Assembly: GCF_009720485.1 (NCBI RefSeq)
Contig: NZ_CP045245.1
Coordinates: forward strand, 1,054,001 to 1,118,000
Direction: 5' to 3'
Origin: Cellulomonas sp. JZ18
GTDB taxonomy: Bacteria > Actinomycetota > Actinomycetes > Actinomycetales > Cellulomonadaceae
Length of the DNA stretch: 64,000 bases
Below, one piece after another: positions 8,588 through 19,322 of this stretch. Position 1 is the stretch's first letter, and each line of letters begins with the position of its first letter. The position numbers and the translations under genes were made by a program. A model generated the notes under the pieces. The model worked only from the letters and a program-made list of their open reading frames with translations. It did not search any database and was not told where the DNA came from.

Positions 8588-10279
8588 TCAGCCCTGCCGC
8601 ACCCGCCGCACGAGAGCCAGCGCCGCCGCTCCGGCGAGCACGAGAGCACAGGCGAGGGCACCGAGCCCGGTGCCGACCCCACCGGTGACGGCGAGCGCGG
8701 GACCCGCGGGCACCACGGGCGCGGCCGGGGCGGCCGGCCCGGCCGGGGCGGGCGCACCGCCTCCCGCGCCCGGCCCGCCGGGTGCCGGCGCGGCCACGAC
8801 CCGGAGCAGCGCGGCGCCGCTCGTGGCGCTGCCGCCGGCGTTCGTGGCGACGGCCCGCAGCAGCACGCCGTCGTCCTGCCGGCGCAGGTCGGTGAGCACG
8901 AGGGTGTCGCCGTCGCCGCCCGCGACGTCGAGCCAGGTCGCCCCCGAGTCGGTCGACCGCTGCCACCGGACGGCCGGTGCCGGGTCCCCGGTGACGTCGA
9001 CCGAGAAGACCGCACGGCCGCCCTCGTCCGCCGTCGCCGCCTCCGGGTCGCTCACCGTCGGCGGTGCGGCGGCGACGGCGAGCGTCGCCGCACGGGTCGT
9101 CACGGACCCCGCCGGGCTCGTCAGGAGCGCGCGGACGAGCAGCCCGTCCTGCCGGGTGGTCACGCCGGCGAGCGTCAGGGTGCTGCTCGTCTCCCCGTCC
9201 AGGTCGTGCCAGGTCGCGCCGTCCGGCGACGACTGCCACTGCACCGCCGGTGCCGGGTACCCGGAGGCGACGACGGTGAAGACGGCGGCGTCACCGGACG
9301 TCGCCGTGACGTCCGCGGGGGGCGTGACGACGACCGGTGCGGCGCGCACCGTCAGCCGCGCAGGGGCCGACGCGACCGTGCCCTCCGCGTTGGTGACCTG
9401 CACGCGGACGAGCAGGCCGTCGGCGGCGGCGGTGACCGCGGGCAGGGTGAGCTCCGTGCCGTCGGCGTCCGCCACGGGCTCCCACGTGGCGCCCTCGTCG
9501 TCGGAGACCTGCCACCGGAAGGTCAGCGGGGCGTCACCGCCGGCCGCCACGGAGAAGGACGCGGCAGCACCCGGGGCGGCCACGACGTCGGCCGGGCCGC
9601 GCGTCACGTGCGGCCCGACCGCGGCGAGCCAGGTCAGGGGGACCGCGGTGACGTCGGCCGGCCCGGTGCCGCCGCAGAAGCCGCCCCCCTGCACGGACAC
9701 CTGCTGCGGCCCGACCTGCGTCGCCGACCCGCCGGGGAGGTACCCCTCGACCCGGAACACGGCCGCCGAGAGGCCGAACGGCGTGCCCGTGAGGTCCGCG
9801 TCCGCCGTGGCGGGCGCCGCGTACGGGGCGACGCACGCGCTCGCGGTCGCCCAGGCGACCGTCGTGGTCCCACCGATGTCGCCCGTGCTCGTGGCGAACC
9901 GGGTGTCGGTGGCATCCACCCGGAACGGTGCGTCGGCCGTGGCCGGCAGGCCGAGCCGCAGCCGGGAGTAGGACGTCGTGACGGTGGTGCCCGGCCGTGC
10001 CCCTCCCGCCACCGCCTCGCCGTAGTTGGCCGATCCGCCGGTGACGGGCAGCGTAAGGTACTCGGTCGGCGACGTGGCCATGTCGGCGCAGTGCACGTCG
10101 AGCGTGCGCCCGTGCACCGTGATCGTGTACTCGCCGTCGCCCGCCCCCGGTGCCGCCGCCGCGACGTCGGCGCACGACGCGAAGGGACTGACCACGGCTG
10201 CGGCCGGGGCCGCCAGGGCGGTCGGTGCGACGACCACGGCCGCGGCGAGCAGGAAGGAGGGCAGGCGGGGTCGGAGCAC
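8588..10279 (-). CDS. Secreted cell-wall protein: GON domain, three Ig-like modules, LAVTG sorting signal
   Basis: This is a 563-residue surface protein. A signal peptide (SFLLAAAVVVAPTALAAPAAA) is followed by a GON-like domain of about 170 residues, recognised from SCADVAAAAPGAGDGEYTI and the paired cysteines of LDVHCADMATSPTEYLTL. Three Ig-like modules of about 90 residues follow, each with the pattern WQxSxDxGATWxxVxG...LxLxxVxxxxDGxLVR...N..G. A glycine/proline/alanine linker then leads to LAVTG, a hydrophobic helix and RRVRQG, which is the layout of a sortase-anchored protein with the LAxTG variant used by class E sortases. GTG start at 10279 with GAAGGA 6 nt upstream. Its binding target is unknown; the sortase is not in the window. 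Confidence 0.78.
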   Translation of the reverse strand: MLRPRLPSFLLAAAVVVAPTALAAPAAAVVSPFASCADVAAAAPGAGDGEYTITVHGRTLDVHCADMATSPTEYLTLPVTGGSANYGEAVAGGARPGTTVTTSYSRLRLGLPATADAPFRVDATDTRFATSTGDIGGTTTVAWATASACVAPYAAPATADADLTGTPFGLSAAVFRVEGYLPGGSATQVGPQQVSVQGGGFCGGTGPADVTAVPLTWLAAVGPHVTRGPADVVAAPGAAASFSVAAGGDAPLTFRWQVSDDEGATWEPVADADGTELTLPAVTAAADGLLVRVQVTNAEGTVASAPARLTVRAAPVVVTPPADVTATSGDAAVFTVVASGYPAPAVQWQSSPDGATWHDLDGETSSTLTLAGVTTRQDGLLVRALLTSPAGSVTTRAATLAVAAAPPTVSDPEAATADEGGRAVFSVDVTGDPAPAVRWQRSTDSGATWLDVAGGDGDTLVLTDLRRQDDGVLLRAVATNAGGSATSGAALLRVVAAPAPGGPGAGGGAPAPAGPAAPAAPVVPAGPALAVTGGVGTGLGALACALVLAGAAALALVRRVRQG

Positions 10280-10397
10280 GCGGGTCCTTCGTCGGGGCGG
10301 AGCCCGGTCTCGCGCACGCGCGGACCAGGCGGACCAGGCATGGTCCCCTCGGCCGCCGTCCGGGCGGCACCGCTGCGCGGGTGAACCGGCCCCGGCC

Positions 10398-11615
10398 TCA
10401 GCGGCCGATGACCTCCAGCGCCTGCCGGGCGATCGCCAGCTCCTCGTTCGTCGGCACGACCATCACCGTGACGCGGGCGCCGTCGGGGGAGATGACGCGC
10501 GGGCCCGACGTGCGGGCCTCGTTGCGCTCCGGGTCGACGGCGATGCCCATGACGTCCAGACCCTCGACGGCACGGGCGCGCACCAGCGCGTCGTTCTCGC
10601 CGACGCCCGCCGTGAACGTCAGCACGTCCAGCCGTCCGAGCACCGCGTGGTACGCGCCGATGTACTTGCGCAGGCGGTGCAGGTACACGTCGAGCGCGAG
10701 GTTCGCGCCCTCGTCGCCCTTCTCCACGAGCTCGTGCAGCGCGCGGAAGTCGTTCTCGCCCGACAGCCCCTTCAGGCCCGAGCGCCGGTTGAGCAGGTCG
10801 TCGATCTCCGCCGAGCTCATGCCCGCGTTGCGGTGCAGGTGGAAGATCACCGCCGGGTCGATGTCGCCGGACCGCGTGCCCATCACGAGGCCCTCGAGCG
10901 GCGTCATGCCCATGGACGTCTCGACCGCCCGGCCGCCCCGCACGGCCGACGCCGACGCGCCGTTGCCCAGGTGCAGGACGATCTGGTTGAGGTCCTCCAG
11001 CGGCCGCCCGAGCACCTCCGCGACCTTCTGCGACACGTACTGGTGCGACGTCCCGTGCGCGCCGTAGCGGCGCACGCGGTGCTGCGCCGCGACCTCCCGG
11101 TCGATCGCGTACGTCGCCGCGGCGTCGGGCAGGGTGCGGAAGAACGCGGTGTCGAACGCCGCGACGTGCGGCACGTCCGGCAGCAGCGCCTTGGCCACCC
11201 GGATGCCGGTGAGGTTCGGCGGGTTGTGCAGCGGGGCCAGCGGCGACAGCATCTCGATCGTCGCCTCCACCTGGTCGTCGACCAGGACGGGACCGTCGAA
11301 CCGCGACCCGCCCTGCACCACGCGGTGCCCGACCGCCACGACGTGCGCCTCCGCGAGGTCGGGCCCGATCTCCTCGAACAGGCCGAGCACGATCCGCAGG
11401 GCCTCCGCGTGGTCCGGGACCGGCAGCTCGCGCCGCGTCGTCTCCCCGTGCGCCACGTGCTTGACGGCCCCGCGCGGCTCGCCGATGCGCTCGACGAGGC
11501 CCGACGCGATCGCCTCCCCGCCCTCCGGGTCGACCAGCTGGTACTTCACCGACGACGAGCCGGAGTTGACGACGAGGACGGTGCCGCGGGGGGTGCCCGC
11601 GGGGGTGGTGGACAT
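10398..11615 (-). CDS. ackA: Acetate kinase
   Basis: The 405-residue protein converts acetyl phosphate and ADP to acetate and ATP. The signature [14 protein letters not shown] lies near the N-terminus; [30 protein letters not shown] and the phosphate-binding [22 protein letters not shown] are all family landmarks, and [10 protein letters not shown] closes the ATP site. One small departure is VVQGG where most acetate kinases have VVHGG. It starts 5 nt after the pta stop, so it is the last gene of the xfp-pta-ackA cluster and probably translated by the same ribosomes. The full-length protein and operon partner make this call firm. Confidence 0.95.
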   Translation of the reverse strand: MSTTPAGTPRGTVLVVNSGSSSVKYQLVDPEGGEAIASGLVERIGEPRGAVKHVAHGETTRRELPVPDHAEALRIVLGLFEEIGPDLAEAHVVAVGHRVVQGGSRFDGPVLVDDQVEATIEMLSPLAPLHNPPNLTGIRVAKALLPDVPHVAAFDTAFFRTLPDAAATYAIDREVAAQHRVRRYGAHGTSHQYVSQKVAEVLGRPLEDLNQIVLHLGNGASASAVRGGRAVETSMGMTPLEGLVMGTRSGDIDPAVIFHLHRNAGMSSAEIDDLLNRRSGLKGLSGENDFRALHELVEKGDEGANLALDVYLHRLRKYIGAYHAVLGRLDVLTFTAGVGENDALVRARAVEGLDVMGIAVDPERNEARTSGPRVISPDGARVTVMVVPTNEELAIARQALEVIGR

Positions 11616-11620
11616 CGGGC

Positions 11621-13807
11621 TCAGGCCTCCGGGTCGGTGGTCGTGGCGGGGGTCGCGGGGTCGGTGGAGGGCGCGCGCGTCTCGGGCACGGGCGTCTCGC
11701 CGGGCTCCTGCTGCACCACCTCGGGCTCACCGGCGCCGGCGGTGGGGCCGGCCAGCGCCTGCGCCTGGATCGCCGTGATCGCGACGGTGTTGACGATGTC
11801 CTGCACGAGGGCGCCGCGCGACAGGTCGTTGACGGGCTTGCGCAGGCCCTGGAGCACCGGGCCGATCGCGACCGCCCCGGCCGAGCGCTGGACCGCCTTG
11901 TAGGTGTTGTTGCCCGTGTTGAGGTCGGGGAAGACGAACACGGTCGCGCGGCCCGCGACGGCGGAGTCCGGCATCTTCGTCTGCGCCACCGACGCGTCGA
12001 CCGCGGCGTCGTACTGGATCGGGCCCTCGACCGACAGGTCGGGGCGGCGCTCGCGGACCAGGGCGGTCGCGGCGCGGACCTTCTCGACGTCGGCGCCGGT
12101 GCCGGAGGCGCCGGTCGAGTACGACAGCATCGCGATGCGCGGCTCGATGCCGAACTGGGCGGCCGTGCCCGCCGACGAGATCGCGATGTCCGCGAGCTGC
12201 TCCGCCGTCGGGTCCGGGATGACCGCGCAGTCGGCGTACACGAGCACCCGGTCCTCCAGGCACATGAGGAACGCGCTCGACACGCTGCTCGTCCCCGGCT
12301 GGGTCTTGATGATCTCGAACGACGGCTTGATGGTGTGCGCCGTCGTGTGGATCGCGCCCGAGACCATCCCGTCCGCGAGGCCCAGCTGGACCATGAGCGT
12401 GCCGAAGTACGACACGGACGACACGATCTCCCGCGCGCGCTCCACCGTCATGCCCTTGTGCTTGCGCAGCTCGGTGTAGACGGCCGCGAACCGCTCCAGC
12501 AGCTCGCCGTTCTTCGGGTCGATGACCTGCGCGGCGTCGAGGTCGAGGCCGAGCTCGGTGGCGCGGGCGCGGATCGACGCCTCGTCGCCGAGGATCGTCA
12601 GGTCCGCGACCTGCCGCTGCAGCAGCGTGGAGGCGGCCCGCAGGATCCGGTCGTCGCCGCCCTCCGGCAGGACGATGTGCTTGCGGTCCCGGCGCGCCCG
12701 GTCGAGCAGCTGGTACTCGAACATCAGCGGCGTGACGACCTCGGGGCGCTGCACGTCGAGCGCGGCCAGCAGCGCCGCACCCTCCACGTGCCGCTCGAAC
12801 AGCGCCAGCGCCGTGTCGACCTTGCGCTGCGCGTCGCGCGTCAGCCGCCCGCGCGTCCCCGCCGCCGCGCTCGCGGAGCGGAACGTGCCGAGGTGGGTGC
12901 GGATGAGGGGGAGCCGCGAGCCGAGGCCCTCGACGAGCCGCTGGATCGTCGGCGCCGGCTCGAAGCCGCCGTTGAGGATGATGCCCGCCAGCGACGGGAA
13001 CCCGTCGGCCTGGTGCGCGAGCAGCAGCCCGAGCAGCACGTCGGCCCGGTCGCCCGGCGTGATGACGACCGCGCCGTCCTGCAGCCGGTCGAGCAGGTGC
13101 TCGATCGACATGGCGCCGACGAGCACGTCGAGCACCTCGCGCCCCAGCAGCTCCTCGTCCCCGCCCGCGAGCTCGCCGCCGACGGCGTCCATGAGCTGGC
13201 GCAGCGTCGGCGCGTACAGCAGGGGCGACTCCGGCAGCGCCCACACGGGCACGTTCCCGGACAGCCCGCCGACGACGTCCGTCAGCGCCCCGGGTGCGAC
13301 GCGGTTCACCACGACGCCCACGACCTGCGCGTGGTTGGCCGCGATCTCGGTCCCCGCGACCTCCGCCGCGTGGCGCACGTCCTCGGGCGTACGGTTCGCG
13401 CCGTTGACGACGAGGAGCACGGGTGCGGCCAGGTTCGCCGCGATGCGGGCGTTGTACGCCAGCTCGGTCGGGCCGGCGACGTCCGTGTAGTCGGTGCCGA
13501 CCACCACGACGGCGTCGCAGCGGCGCTCGACGTCGTGGAAGCGCGCGACGATCCGCGACAGCGCCTCCTCCGGGTCGGCGATCACCTCGTCGTACGTGGC
13601 CCCGACGGCCTCGTCGTAGGCGATGTCGACGCCGTCGTGCGCGAGCAGCAGGTCCAGGACGTAGTCCGGCTCGTCCGTCGAGCGCGCGACGGGCCGGAAC
13701 ACCCCCACCCGCTGCACCGACCGCGTGAGCAGGTCGACCAGGCCGAGCGCGACGACGGACTTGCCGGTGTCGCCCTCGGCGGACATGACGTAGATCGTGC
13801 GCGCCAC
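11621..13807 (-). CDS. pta: Phosphate acetyltransferase (long, three-domain form)
   Basis: The enzyme interconverts acetyl phosphate and acetyl-CoA. From the GTG at 13807 (GGAAGAG upstream) it has 728 residues. The N-terminal part is a P-loop NTPase-like domain starting [16 protein letters not shown] with a dethiobiotin-synthetase-like fold; the middle is a DRTGG-type domain ([12 protein letters not shown]). The C-terminal catalytic domain covers about residues 390-690 with [30 protein letters not shown] and [17 protein letters not shown] 78-nt longer frame upstream is rejected because its residues come from the hairpin region. A hydrophilic tail rich in E, P and T ends the protein. The N-terminal domain is known in other bacteria as an allosteric site for metabolites such as NADH or pyruvate; that is not shown here. 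Confidence 0.94.
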   Translation of the reverse strand: MARTIYVMSAEGDTGKSVVALGLVDLLTRSVQRVGVFRPVARSTDEPDYVLDLLLAHDGVDIAYDEAVGATYDEVIADPEEALSRIVARFHDVERRCDAVVVVGTDYTDVAGPTELAYNARIAANLAAPVLLVVNGANRTPEDVRHAAEVAGTEIAANHAQVVGVVVNRVAPGALTDVVGGLSGNVPVWALPESPLLYAPTLRQLMDAVGGELAGGDEELLGREVLDVLVGAMSIEHLLDRLQDGAVVITPGDRADVLLGLLLAHQADGFPSLAGIILNGGFEPAPTIQRLVEGLGSRLPLIRTHLGTFRSASAAAGTRGRLTRDAQRKVDTALALFERHVEGAALLAALDVQRPEVVTPLMFEYQLLDRARRDRKHIVLPEGGDDRILRAASTLLQRQVADLTILGDEASIRARATELGLDLDAAQVIDPKNGELLERFAAVYTELRKHKGMTVERAREIVSSVSYFGTLMVQLGLADGMVSGAIHTTAHTIKPSFEIIKTQPGTSSVSSAFLMCLEDRVLVYADCAVIPDPTAEQLADIAISSAGTAAQFGIEPRIAMLSYSTGASGTGADVEKVRAATALVRERRPDLSVEGPIQYDAAVDASVAQTKMPDSAVAGRATVFVFPDLNTGNNTYKAVQRSAGAVAIGPVLQGLRKPVNDLSRGALVQDIVNTVAITAIQAQALAGPTAGAGEPEVVQQEPGETPVPETRAPSTDPATPATTTDPEA

Positions 13808-13857
13808 TGCGTGCTCTTCCTCCCCGAAGGTCGCCCGTCCCCCGCGGACGGGCGGTG

Positions 13858-13891
13858 GGTGGGGTGCGCCGGCCTCCCGGCGCACCCCACC
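13858..13891 (-). terminator. Strong hairpin between xfp and pta
   Basis: A perfect 15-bp stem (GGTGGGGTGCGCCGG at 13858-13872 and its complement at 13877-13891) closes a 4-nt loop. It lies 14 nt after the xfp stop and 51 nt before the pta start. There is no T-run. It may end part of the xfp transcripts so that xfp is made in excess over pta-ackA. Confidence 0.75.
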
Positions 13892-13904
13892 GCCTCACCG
13901 GCTG

Positions 13905-16460
13905 CTACTCGTTGTCCCCGCCGGTGTCGCTCGCCGAGAGCCGGTCGGCCTGCGGGCCGCCGACCTCCGTGCCCGTCTCGCCGGCGTCCGGCCAGACCCA
14001 GTCGCGCACCTCGGGGATGTCCTCCCCGTGCTCGCGGGTGTACTGGCGGGCCGCGATCCGCGCGTCGACCATCTTCTGGCGCAGGCCCGCGTACGACGCC
14101 CGCAGCCAGTGCACGTGGTCGATCACGTCGATCACGAGCCGGTACCGGTCGAGGTCGTTGAGCATGACCATGTCGAACGGCGTGGTCGTCGTGCCCTCCT
14201 CCTTGTACCCGCGCACGTGCAGGTTCTTGTGACCCGTGCGGCGGTACGTGAGGCGGTGGATGAGCCACGGGTAGCCGTGGTACGCGAACACGATCGGCCG
14301 GTCCGTCGTGAAGATCGTGTCGAACTCGCGGTCCGACAGGCCGTGCGGGTGCTCCCGCTCGTCCTGCAGGCGCATGAGGTCGACGACGTTGACGACGCGG
14401 ACCTTCAGCTGCGGCAGCTCCCGCTTGAGGATGTCCGCCGCCGCGAGGACCTCGAGCGTCGGCACGTCGCCCGCGGCCGCGAGCACCACGTCCGGCTCCT
14501 CGGACTCGACCTCCGTGCCGGCCCACTCCCAGATGCCGAGCCCGCGCGTGCAGTGCGCGACGGCCTCGTCCATCGTGAGGAAGTTCGGCGCGGGCTGCTT
14601 GCCGGCGACGACCACGTTGACGTACTGCCGGCTGCGCAGGCAGTGGTCGTACGTCGACAGCAGCGTGTTCGCGTCCGGCGGCAGGTAGACCCGCACGACC
14701 TCGGCCTTCTTGTTCACCACGTGGTCGATGAAGCCCGGGTCCTGGTGGCTGAAGCCGTTGTGGTCCTGACGCCACACGTGGCTCGAGAGCAGGTAGTTCA
14801 GGCTCGCGATCGGCCGGCGCCACGGGATGTCGTTCGTGACCTTCAGCCACTTCGCGTGCTGGTTGAACATCGAGTCGACGATGTGGATGAACGCCTCGTA
14901 GCTGGTGAACAGCCCGTGCCGCCCGGTGAGCAGGTAGCCCTCCAGCCAGCCCTGGCACTGGTGCTCCGACAGCATCTCCATGACGCGCCCCACGCGCGCC
15001 ATGTGCTCGTCGACCTCGGGCCCCTCGAACGTGGCGTTCCACTGCTTGTCGGTGGCGTCGTAGACGGCCTGCAGGCGGTTCGACGCGGTCTCGTCGGGGC
15101 CGAAGATCCGGAAGTTGTCCGGGTTCCGGCGCACCACCTCGGTCAGGTACTGGCCGAGCACCCGCGGGGCCTCGGCGAACGTCGCCCCGGGGCGTGGCAC
15201 GTCCTGCGCGAACTCGCGGAAGTCCGGCAGGCGCAGGTCCCGCATGAGCAGCCCGCCGTTGGTGTGCGGGTTCGCGCTCATGCGCAGCTCGCCGGACGGG
15301 GACAGGGCGCGGATGTCGGCGTCGATGCGGCCGGTCGCGTCGAACAGCTCGGCAGGCCGGTACGACTGCAGCCACTCCTCGAGCACCGCCAGGTGCTCCG
15401 GGGTGTCCCGCGCGCTCGCGAGCGGCACCTGGTGCGCCCGCCACGAGCCGGTCGTCTTCTTCCCGTCGATCTCCGCCGGGCCCGTCCAGCCCTTCGGGGT
15501 GCGGAACACGATCATCGGCCACATGGGCCGCGACTCGTCGCCCTCGGCGGCGCGCTGCTTGATCTCCGCGATCCGGTCCAGGACCTGGTCGAGCAGCTCC
15601 GCGAAGCGCCGGTGGATGCTCAGCTCGTCCTCGTCGTCGAAGCCCGCGACGAACGTGAACGGCTCGTGGCCGTACCCGACCATGAGCGCGTGGAGCTCCT
15701 CGTCGGGGATGCGCGCGAGCACCGTCGGGTTCGCGATCTTGTACCCGTTCAGGTGCAGGATCGGCAGCACCACGCCGTCCTGGCGCGGGTTGACGAACTT
15801 GTTCGAGTGCCAGCTCGTCGCGAGCGGGCCCGTCTCCGCCTCGCCGTCGCCGACGACCGCCGCGACCAGCAGGTGCGGGTTGTCGAACGCCGCCCCGTAC
15901 GCGTGGCTCAGCGCGTACCCCAGCTCGCCGCCCTCGTGGATCGACCCGGGCGTCTCGGGGGCCACGTGGCTCGGCACGCCGCCCGGGAACGAGAACTGCC
16001 GGAACAGGCGGCGCAGACCCTCCTCGTCCTCGGTCACGTCGGAGTAGACCTCCGAGTACGTGCCGTCGAGGTAGGCGCTCGCGACGAGGCCCGGCCCGCC
16101 GTGCCCCGGGCCGGTGATGTAGATGGTGGACTGCTGACGCTCCGCGATCGCCCGGTTGAGGTGCGCGTAGAGGAAGTTCAGACCCGGCGTGGTGCCCCAG
16201 TGGCCCAGCAGGCGCGGCTTGACGTCCTCGCGGTCCAGCGGGCGCCGCAGCAGCGGGTTGTCGAGCAGGTAGATCTGGCCGACCGACATGTAGTTGGCGG
16301 CGCGCCACCACTTGTCGATGCGCTGGAGGGTGGCGTCGTCGACGCTGCCGCTGCCCGTGCGCCACGCGCTCCTGGCCTCCGCGGCGGCGAAGTCTCCGGC
16401 GGCCACCGGGGCGGGACTCTCGGTGGTGTGCTGCAGCTCCCTGTCGGTGCTCGTGCTCAT
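13905..16460 (-). CDS. xfp: Phosphoketolase (xylulose-5-P / fructose-6-P)
   Basis: This 851-residue thiamine-diphosphate enzyme cleaves xylulose-5-phosphate, and possibly fructose-6-phosphate, with inorganic phosphate to acetyl phosphate plus glyceraldehyde-3-P or erythrose-4-P. Seen in order: the substrate loop [35 protein letters not shown], the ThDP/Mg region [21 protein letters not shown], and the C-terminal [19 protein letters not shown]. Length matches the family (about 800-850). RBS GGAGGGG precedes the ATG. Placement before pta and ackA shows that the acetyl phosphate is meant for acetyl-CoA and ATP formation, a carbon-saving shunt. Whether fructose-6-P is accepted cannot be told from the motifs seen. 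Confidence 0.95.
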   Translation of the reverse strand: MSTSTDRELQHTTESPAPVAAGDFAAAEARSAWRTGSGSVDDATLQRIDKWWRAANYMSVGQIYLLDNPLLRRPLDREDVKPRLLGHWGTTPGLNFLYAHLNRAIAERQQSTIYITGPGHGGPGLVASAYLDGTYSEVYSDVTEDEEGLRRLFRQFSFPGGVPSHVAPETPGSIHEGGELGYALSHAYGAAFDNPHLLVAAVVGDGEAETGPLATSWHSNKFVNPRQDGVVLPILHLNGYKIANPTVLARIPDEELHALMVGYGHEPFTFVAGFDDEDELSIHRRFAELLDQVLDRIAEIKQRAAEGDESRPMWPMIVFRTPKGWTGPAEIDGKKTTGSWRAHQVPLASARDTPEHLAVLEEWLQSYRPAELFDATGRIDADIRALSPSGELRMSANPHTNGGLLMRDLRLPDFREFAQDVPRPGATFAEAPRVLGQYLTEVVRRNPDNFRIFGPDETASNRLQAVYDATDKQWNATFEGPEVDEHMARVGRVMEMLSEHQCQGWLEGYLLTGRHGLFTSYEAFIHIVDSMFNQHAKWLKVTNDIPWRRPIASLNYLLSSHVWRQDHNGFSHQDPGFIDHVVNKKAEVVRVYLPPDANTLLSTYDHCLRSRQYVNVVVAGKQPAPNFLTMDEAVAHCTRGLGIWEWAGTEVESEEPDVVLAAAGDVPTLEVLAAADILKRELPQLKVRVVNVVDLMRLQDEREHPHGLSDREFDTIFTTDRPIVFAYHGYPWLIHRLTYRRTGHKNLHVRGYKEEGTTTTPFDMVMLNDLDRYRLVIDVIDHVHWLRASYAGLRQKMVDARIAARQYTREHGEDIPEVRDWVWPDAGETGTEVGGPQADRLSASDTGGDNE

Positions 16461-16636
16461 GTCCCCTCCGGTGCTGGTGGTTCGAGGCGTCGTCCCTGGT
16501 CACCCAGCCTTCCGTGCCCGCCGGTCGTGCCGTGGGACGTCCGGCCCAGAGCGGTTGTGCTCCTGGCCACATGCCATACAACCCCAGGTGGCGCCGCCCC
16601 GCAGCGCGCGGGTCCGGCGCCCTCGCGCGCGCGGGT

Positions 16637-16642
16637 TACCGT
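16637..16642 (+). promoter_or_regulatory. -10 element TACCGT before the SURF1-like gene
   Basis: TACCGT ends 5 nt before the GTG start at 16648. This spacing suggests a leaderless transcript. No -35 box is evident in the GC-rich sequence upstream. Confidence 0.45.
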
Positions 16643-16647
16643 GAGGT

Positions 16648-17513
16648 GTGGCCGACGCACCGACCTCCCTGTGGCGCGCCGCCGTGCGTCCGCGGATGCT
16701 CGGCCTGCTCGTGCTGCTGCTGGCCGCCGCCGCGGTCTGCGGACGGCTCGGGGCGTGGCAGCTGGAGCGCGCGGAGGTGCGGGGGCACGCTGCCGAGGAG
16801 CAGCGCGCGGAGCAGATCGCCGCCGCGCAGCCCGTCCCGCTGGACGAGGTGCTGCGCCCCGGGGAGTCGGTGACGGGCGAGATGGTCGCGCGCAAGGTCG
16901 TCGTGACCGGCACGTGGGAGCCCGACGGCACTCTCCTCGTCGAGGGGCGGGCGCACGACGGCGTCACCGAGGGGGCGCTGGTCCTCACGCCGCTGCGGGT
17001 CGGTGCCGCCGGCGACACCGCGGCGGGGGACGCGCTGCTGCCGGTCGTGCGGGGCTGGACGCCCGGGGCGCAGCCCGTGCCCGACCCGCCGGCCGGGCCG
17101 GTGACGGTCGTCGGCTGGCTGCAGGGCGGCGAGGAGGCCGGCGCGGCCGTCGTCGACGGACGCACGGACGCGATCAGCCCGGCCCAGCTGGTGCACACCT
17201 GGGGGCGCCGGTCTACACCGGCTACCTCGTGGTGCAGTCGCTCGACCCCGGCGACCCGGCGGACCTCGAGATGCTCGACCCGCCGACGCGCGCGGGCACC
17301 GGGCTGAACGTGCAGAACCTCGCCTACGCCGCGCAGTGGTGGATCTTCGGCCTGTTCGCCGTCGGCCTGTGGTGGCGGCTCGTGCGCGACGAGGCCGCGG
17401 GCCGACCGCCGGTCCCGGGCGACGAGGACGACGAGGCCCCGGGCGACGACGGCGCGCCGGGGGACGACGCACCGGCGACAGCGGACGCGGGACGGGTGGC
17501 GCGCGCCCGCTGA
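16648..17513 (+). CDS. SURF1-family cytochrome oxidase assembly protein (frame break near 17203)
   Basis: SURF1 (Shy1) proteins are membrane chaperones that help insert haem a3 into cytochrome c oxidase. The layout fits: first transmembrane helix at residues 18-35 (LGLLVLLLAAAAVCGRLG), then the diagnostic WQLERAEVRG, a soluble loop with VVTGTWEPDGTLLVEGR and LPVVRGWTPG, and a second helix near the end (WWIFGLFAVGLWWRLVRDE). The frame breaks at GGGGG (17201-17205) after LVHTWG; one added G gives the continuous APVYTGYLVVQSL to the stop at 17513. Repaired length is about 288 residues. The C-terminus is acidic and low-complexity. No oxidase genes are adjacent. Confidence 0.82.
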
Positions 17514-17561
17514 CGGCCGGCCGGCACACCCGGCCGCGTCACCGGCCGGGCGTGCGCCCCC

Positions 17562-19322
17562 TCAGCCCTGGTCGGCGGACTCGTGCTGCCACGAGCGCCA
17601 CAGCGCGGCGTACTCGCCGCCCGCGGCCACCAGCTCCTCGTGGGGGCCGATCTCGCTGATGCGCCCGCCGTCGACCACGGCGACGCGGTCGGCGTCGTGC
17701 GCGGTGTGCAGGCGGTGCGCGATCGCGACGACCGTGCGGCCCTCGAGGACCGCCGACAGCGACCGCTCCAGGTGCCGCGCGGCCCGCGGGTCCAGGAGCG
17801 AGGTCGCCTCGTCGAGCACGAGCGTGTGCGGGTCGAGCAGCACCAGGCGCGCGAGCGCGACCTGCTGCGCCTGCGCCGGCGTCAGCGGCGTGCCGCCGGA
17901 ACCCACCTCGGTCGCCAGTCCGTCGGGCAGGCCCTGGACCCAGTCCCACGCGTCCACGGCGCGCAGCGCGCGCTCGAGCTCGGCGTCGTCCGCGCCGACC
18001 CGGGCGAGGCGGAGGTTGTCGGCGAGCGTGCCGACGAACACGTGGTGCTCCTGGGTGACCAGGGCGACGTGCCGGCGCAGCTCGTCGAGCGGCAGGTCGA
18101 CCAGCGGCACGCCGCCGACCGTCGCCGTACCGCCCGTCGGCGGGTGGATGCCCGCGAGCATCCGGCCGAGGGTCGACTTGCCCGCACCGGACGGGCCGAC
18201 GACCGCGAGCCGCTCACCCGGGGCGAGGTCGAGGTCGATGCCGTGCAGCACGTCGTGGCCCTCGCGGTACGCGTAGCGCAGGCCGCGCGTCCCGATGCGC
18301 TCGTCCGCGGGGCGCGCCCCGGTGGCCTCCCGGTCGGGGGCGACGAGCTGCACGCCGACGATGCGCGCGAGCGCCGTCGCGGCGACCTGGATCTCGTCGA
18401 CCCAGAAGATGAGCTCCCAGACGGGGCCGGCCATCTGGTACGCGTACAGCACGATCGTGGTCACCACGCCGAGCGAGACCTGCCCCTGAGCGGCCAGCCA
18501 GCCGCCCCAGACCAGCACCGCGACGGGGGCGAGCACGAAGGCGAGGTCGATCGCGGGGAACAGCACGGTGCGCAGGTTCAGCGTCACCTTCTCGGCCGCG
18601 AACGCGTCGGCGAGGTCGGCGTCGATGCGCCGCTCCCGCCGGGCGGTCAGACCCAGCGCGTCCACCGTGCGCGCACCCTCGACCGTCTCGGTGATGGTCC
18701 CGTTGAGGACGGCGTACGTGGCTGCCTCGCGCACGTAGGCGGGCGTGGCGCGGCGCAGGTACCAGCGCACCACCAGCAGCATCGTCGGCACGCCGACGAA
18801 CAGGCCGAGCGCGACCAGCGGCGACAGCAGCAGCGACGCGGCCACCGTGAGCGTGATCGTGACGACCGCGACGATGACGCGCGGCACACCGAACCGCACC
18901 GCGTGCTGCAGCTTGTTGACGTCGTTGGTCGTGCGCGCCACCAGGTCGCCCGTGCCCGCGCGCTCGACGGTCGACAGCGGCAGCGCCGTGACGGTGTCGA
19001 CGAACTCCTCGCGCAGCTGGGCGAAGACCTCCTCGCCGAACAGCATCGACGCGCGCTGCGCGTACCGGATGAGCCCGGTCTGCAGCAGCACCGCGACGAC
19101 CCCGACGACGATGAGCGTGTCGACGTACCTGGCCGTGGTGCCGGCGGTGACCGCGTCGACCAGGCGCCCGAGCAGCAGCGGACCGGCCAGGCCGGCCACG
19201 GCGGCGAGCGTGTGCAGCACCGCGATGCGGGTGAGCGGGCGCCCGTTGCGGCGCAGGAGCGCACCGGCGTACCGGCGCACCACCGCCGTGTCGGCGACGG
19301 GCAGCGTCGTGGCCGTGCTCAT
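17562..19322 (-). CDS. ABC exporter half-transporter with normal Walker A but degenerate signature motif
   Basis: A 586-residue ABC-type half-transporter: six-helix membrane domain (about 30-320), then the ATPase. Walker A GPSGAGKST (376-384), Q-loop TQE (Gln424), Walker B TLVLDEA (500-506) and H-loop His536 are intact. The signature that normally reads LSGGQ is LTPAQ (480-484). Its start overlaps the stop of the partner gene (ATGA at 19319-19322), so the two are made together and should form a heterodimer. With the partner's intact signature its Walker A would form the one working ATP site; its own altered signature faces the partner's ruined Walker A. Cargo is unknown. Such pairs often export lipids, peptides or drugs. 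Confidence 0.9.
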   Translation of the reverse strand: MSTATTLPVADTAVVRRYAGALLRRNGRPLTRIAVLHTLAAVAGLAGPLLLGRLVDAVTAGTTARYVDTLIVVGVVAVLLQTGLIRYAQRASMLFGEEVFAQLREEFVDTVTALPLSTVERAGTGDLVARTTNDVNKLQHAVRFGVPRVIVAVVTITLTVAASLLLSPLVALGLFVGVPTMLLVVRWYLRRATPAYVREAATYAVLNGTITETVEGARTVDALGLTARRERRIDADLADAFAAEKVTLNLRTVLFPAIDLAFVLAPVAVLVWGGWLAAQGQVSLGVVTTIVLYAYQMAGPVWELIFWVDEIQVAATALARIVGVQLVAPDREATGARPADERIGTRGLRYAYREGHDVLHGIDLDLAPGERLAVVGPSGAGKSTLGRMLAGIHPPTGGTATVGGVPLVDLPLDELRRHVALVTQEHHVFVGTLADNLRLARVGADDAELERALRAVDAWDWVQGLPDGLATEVGSGGTPLTPAQAQQVALARLVLLDPHTLVLDEATSLLDPRAARHLERSLSAVLEGRTVVAIAHRLHTAHDADRVAVVDGGRISEIGPHEELVAAGGEYAALWRSWQHESADQG

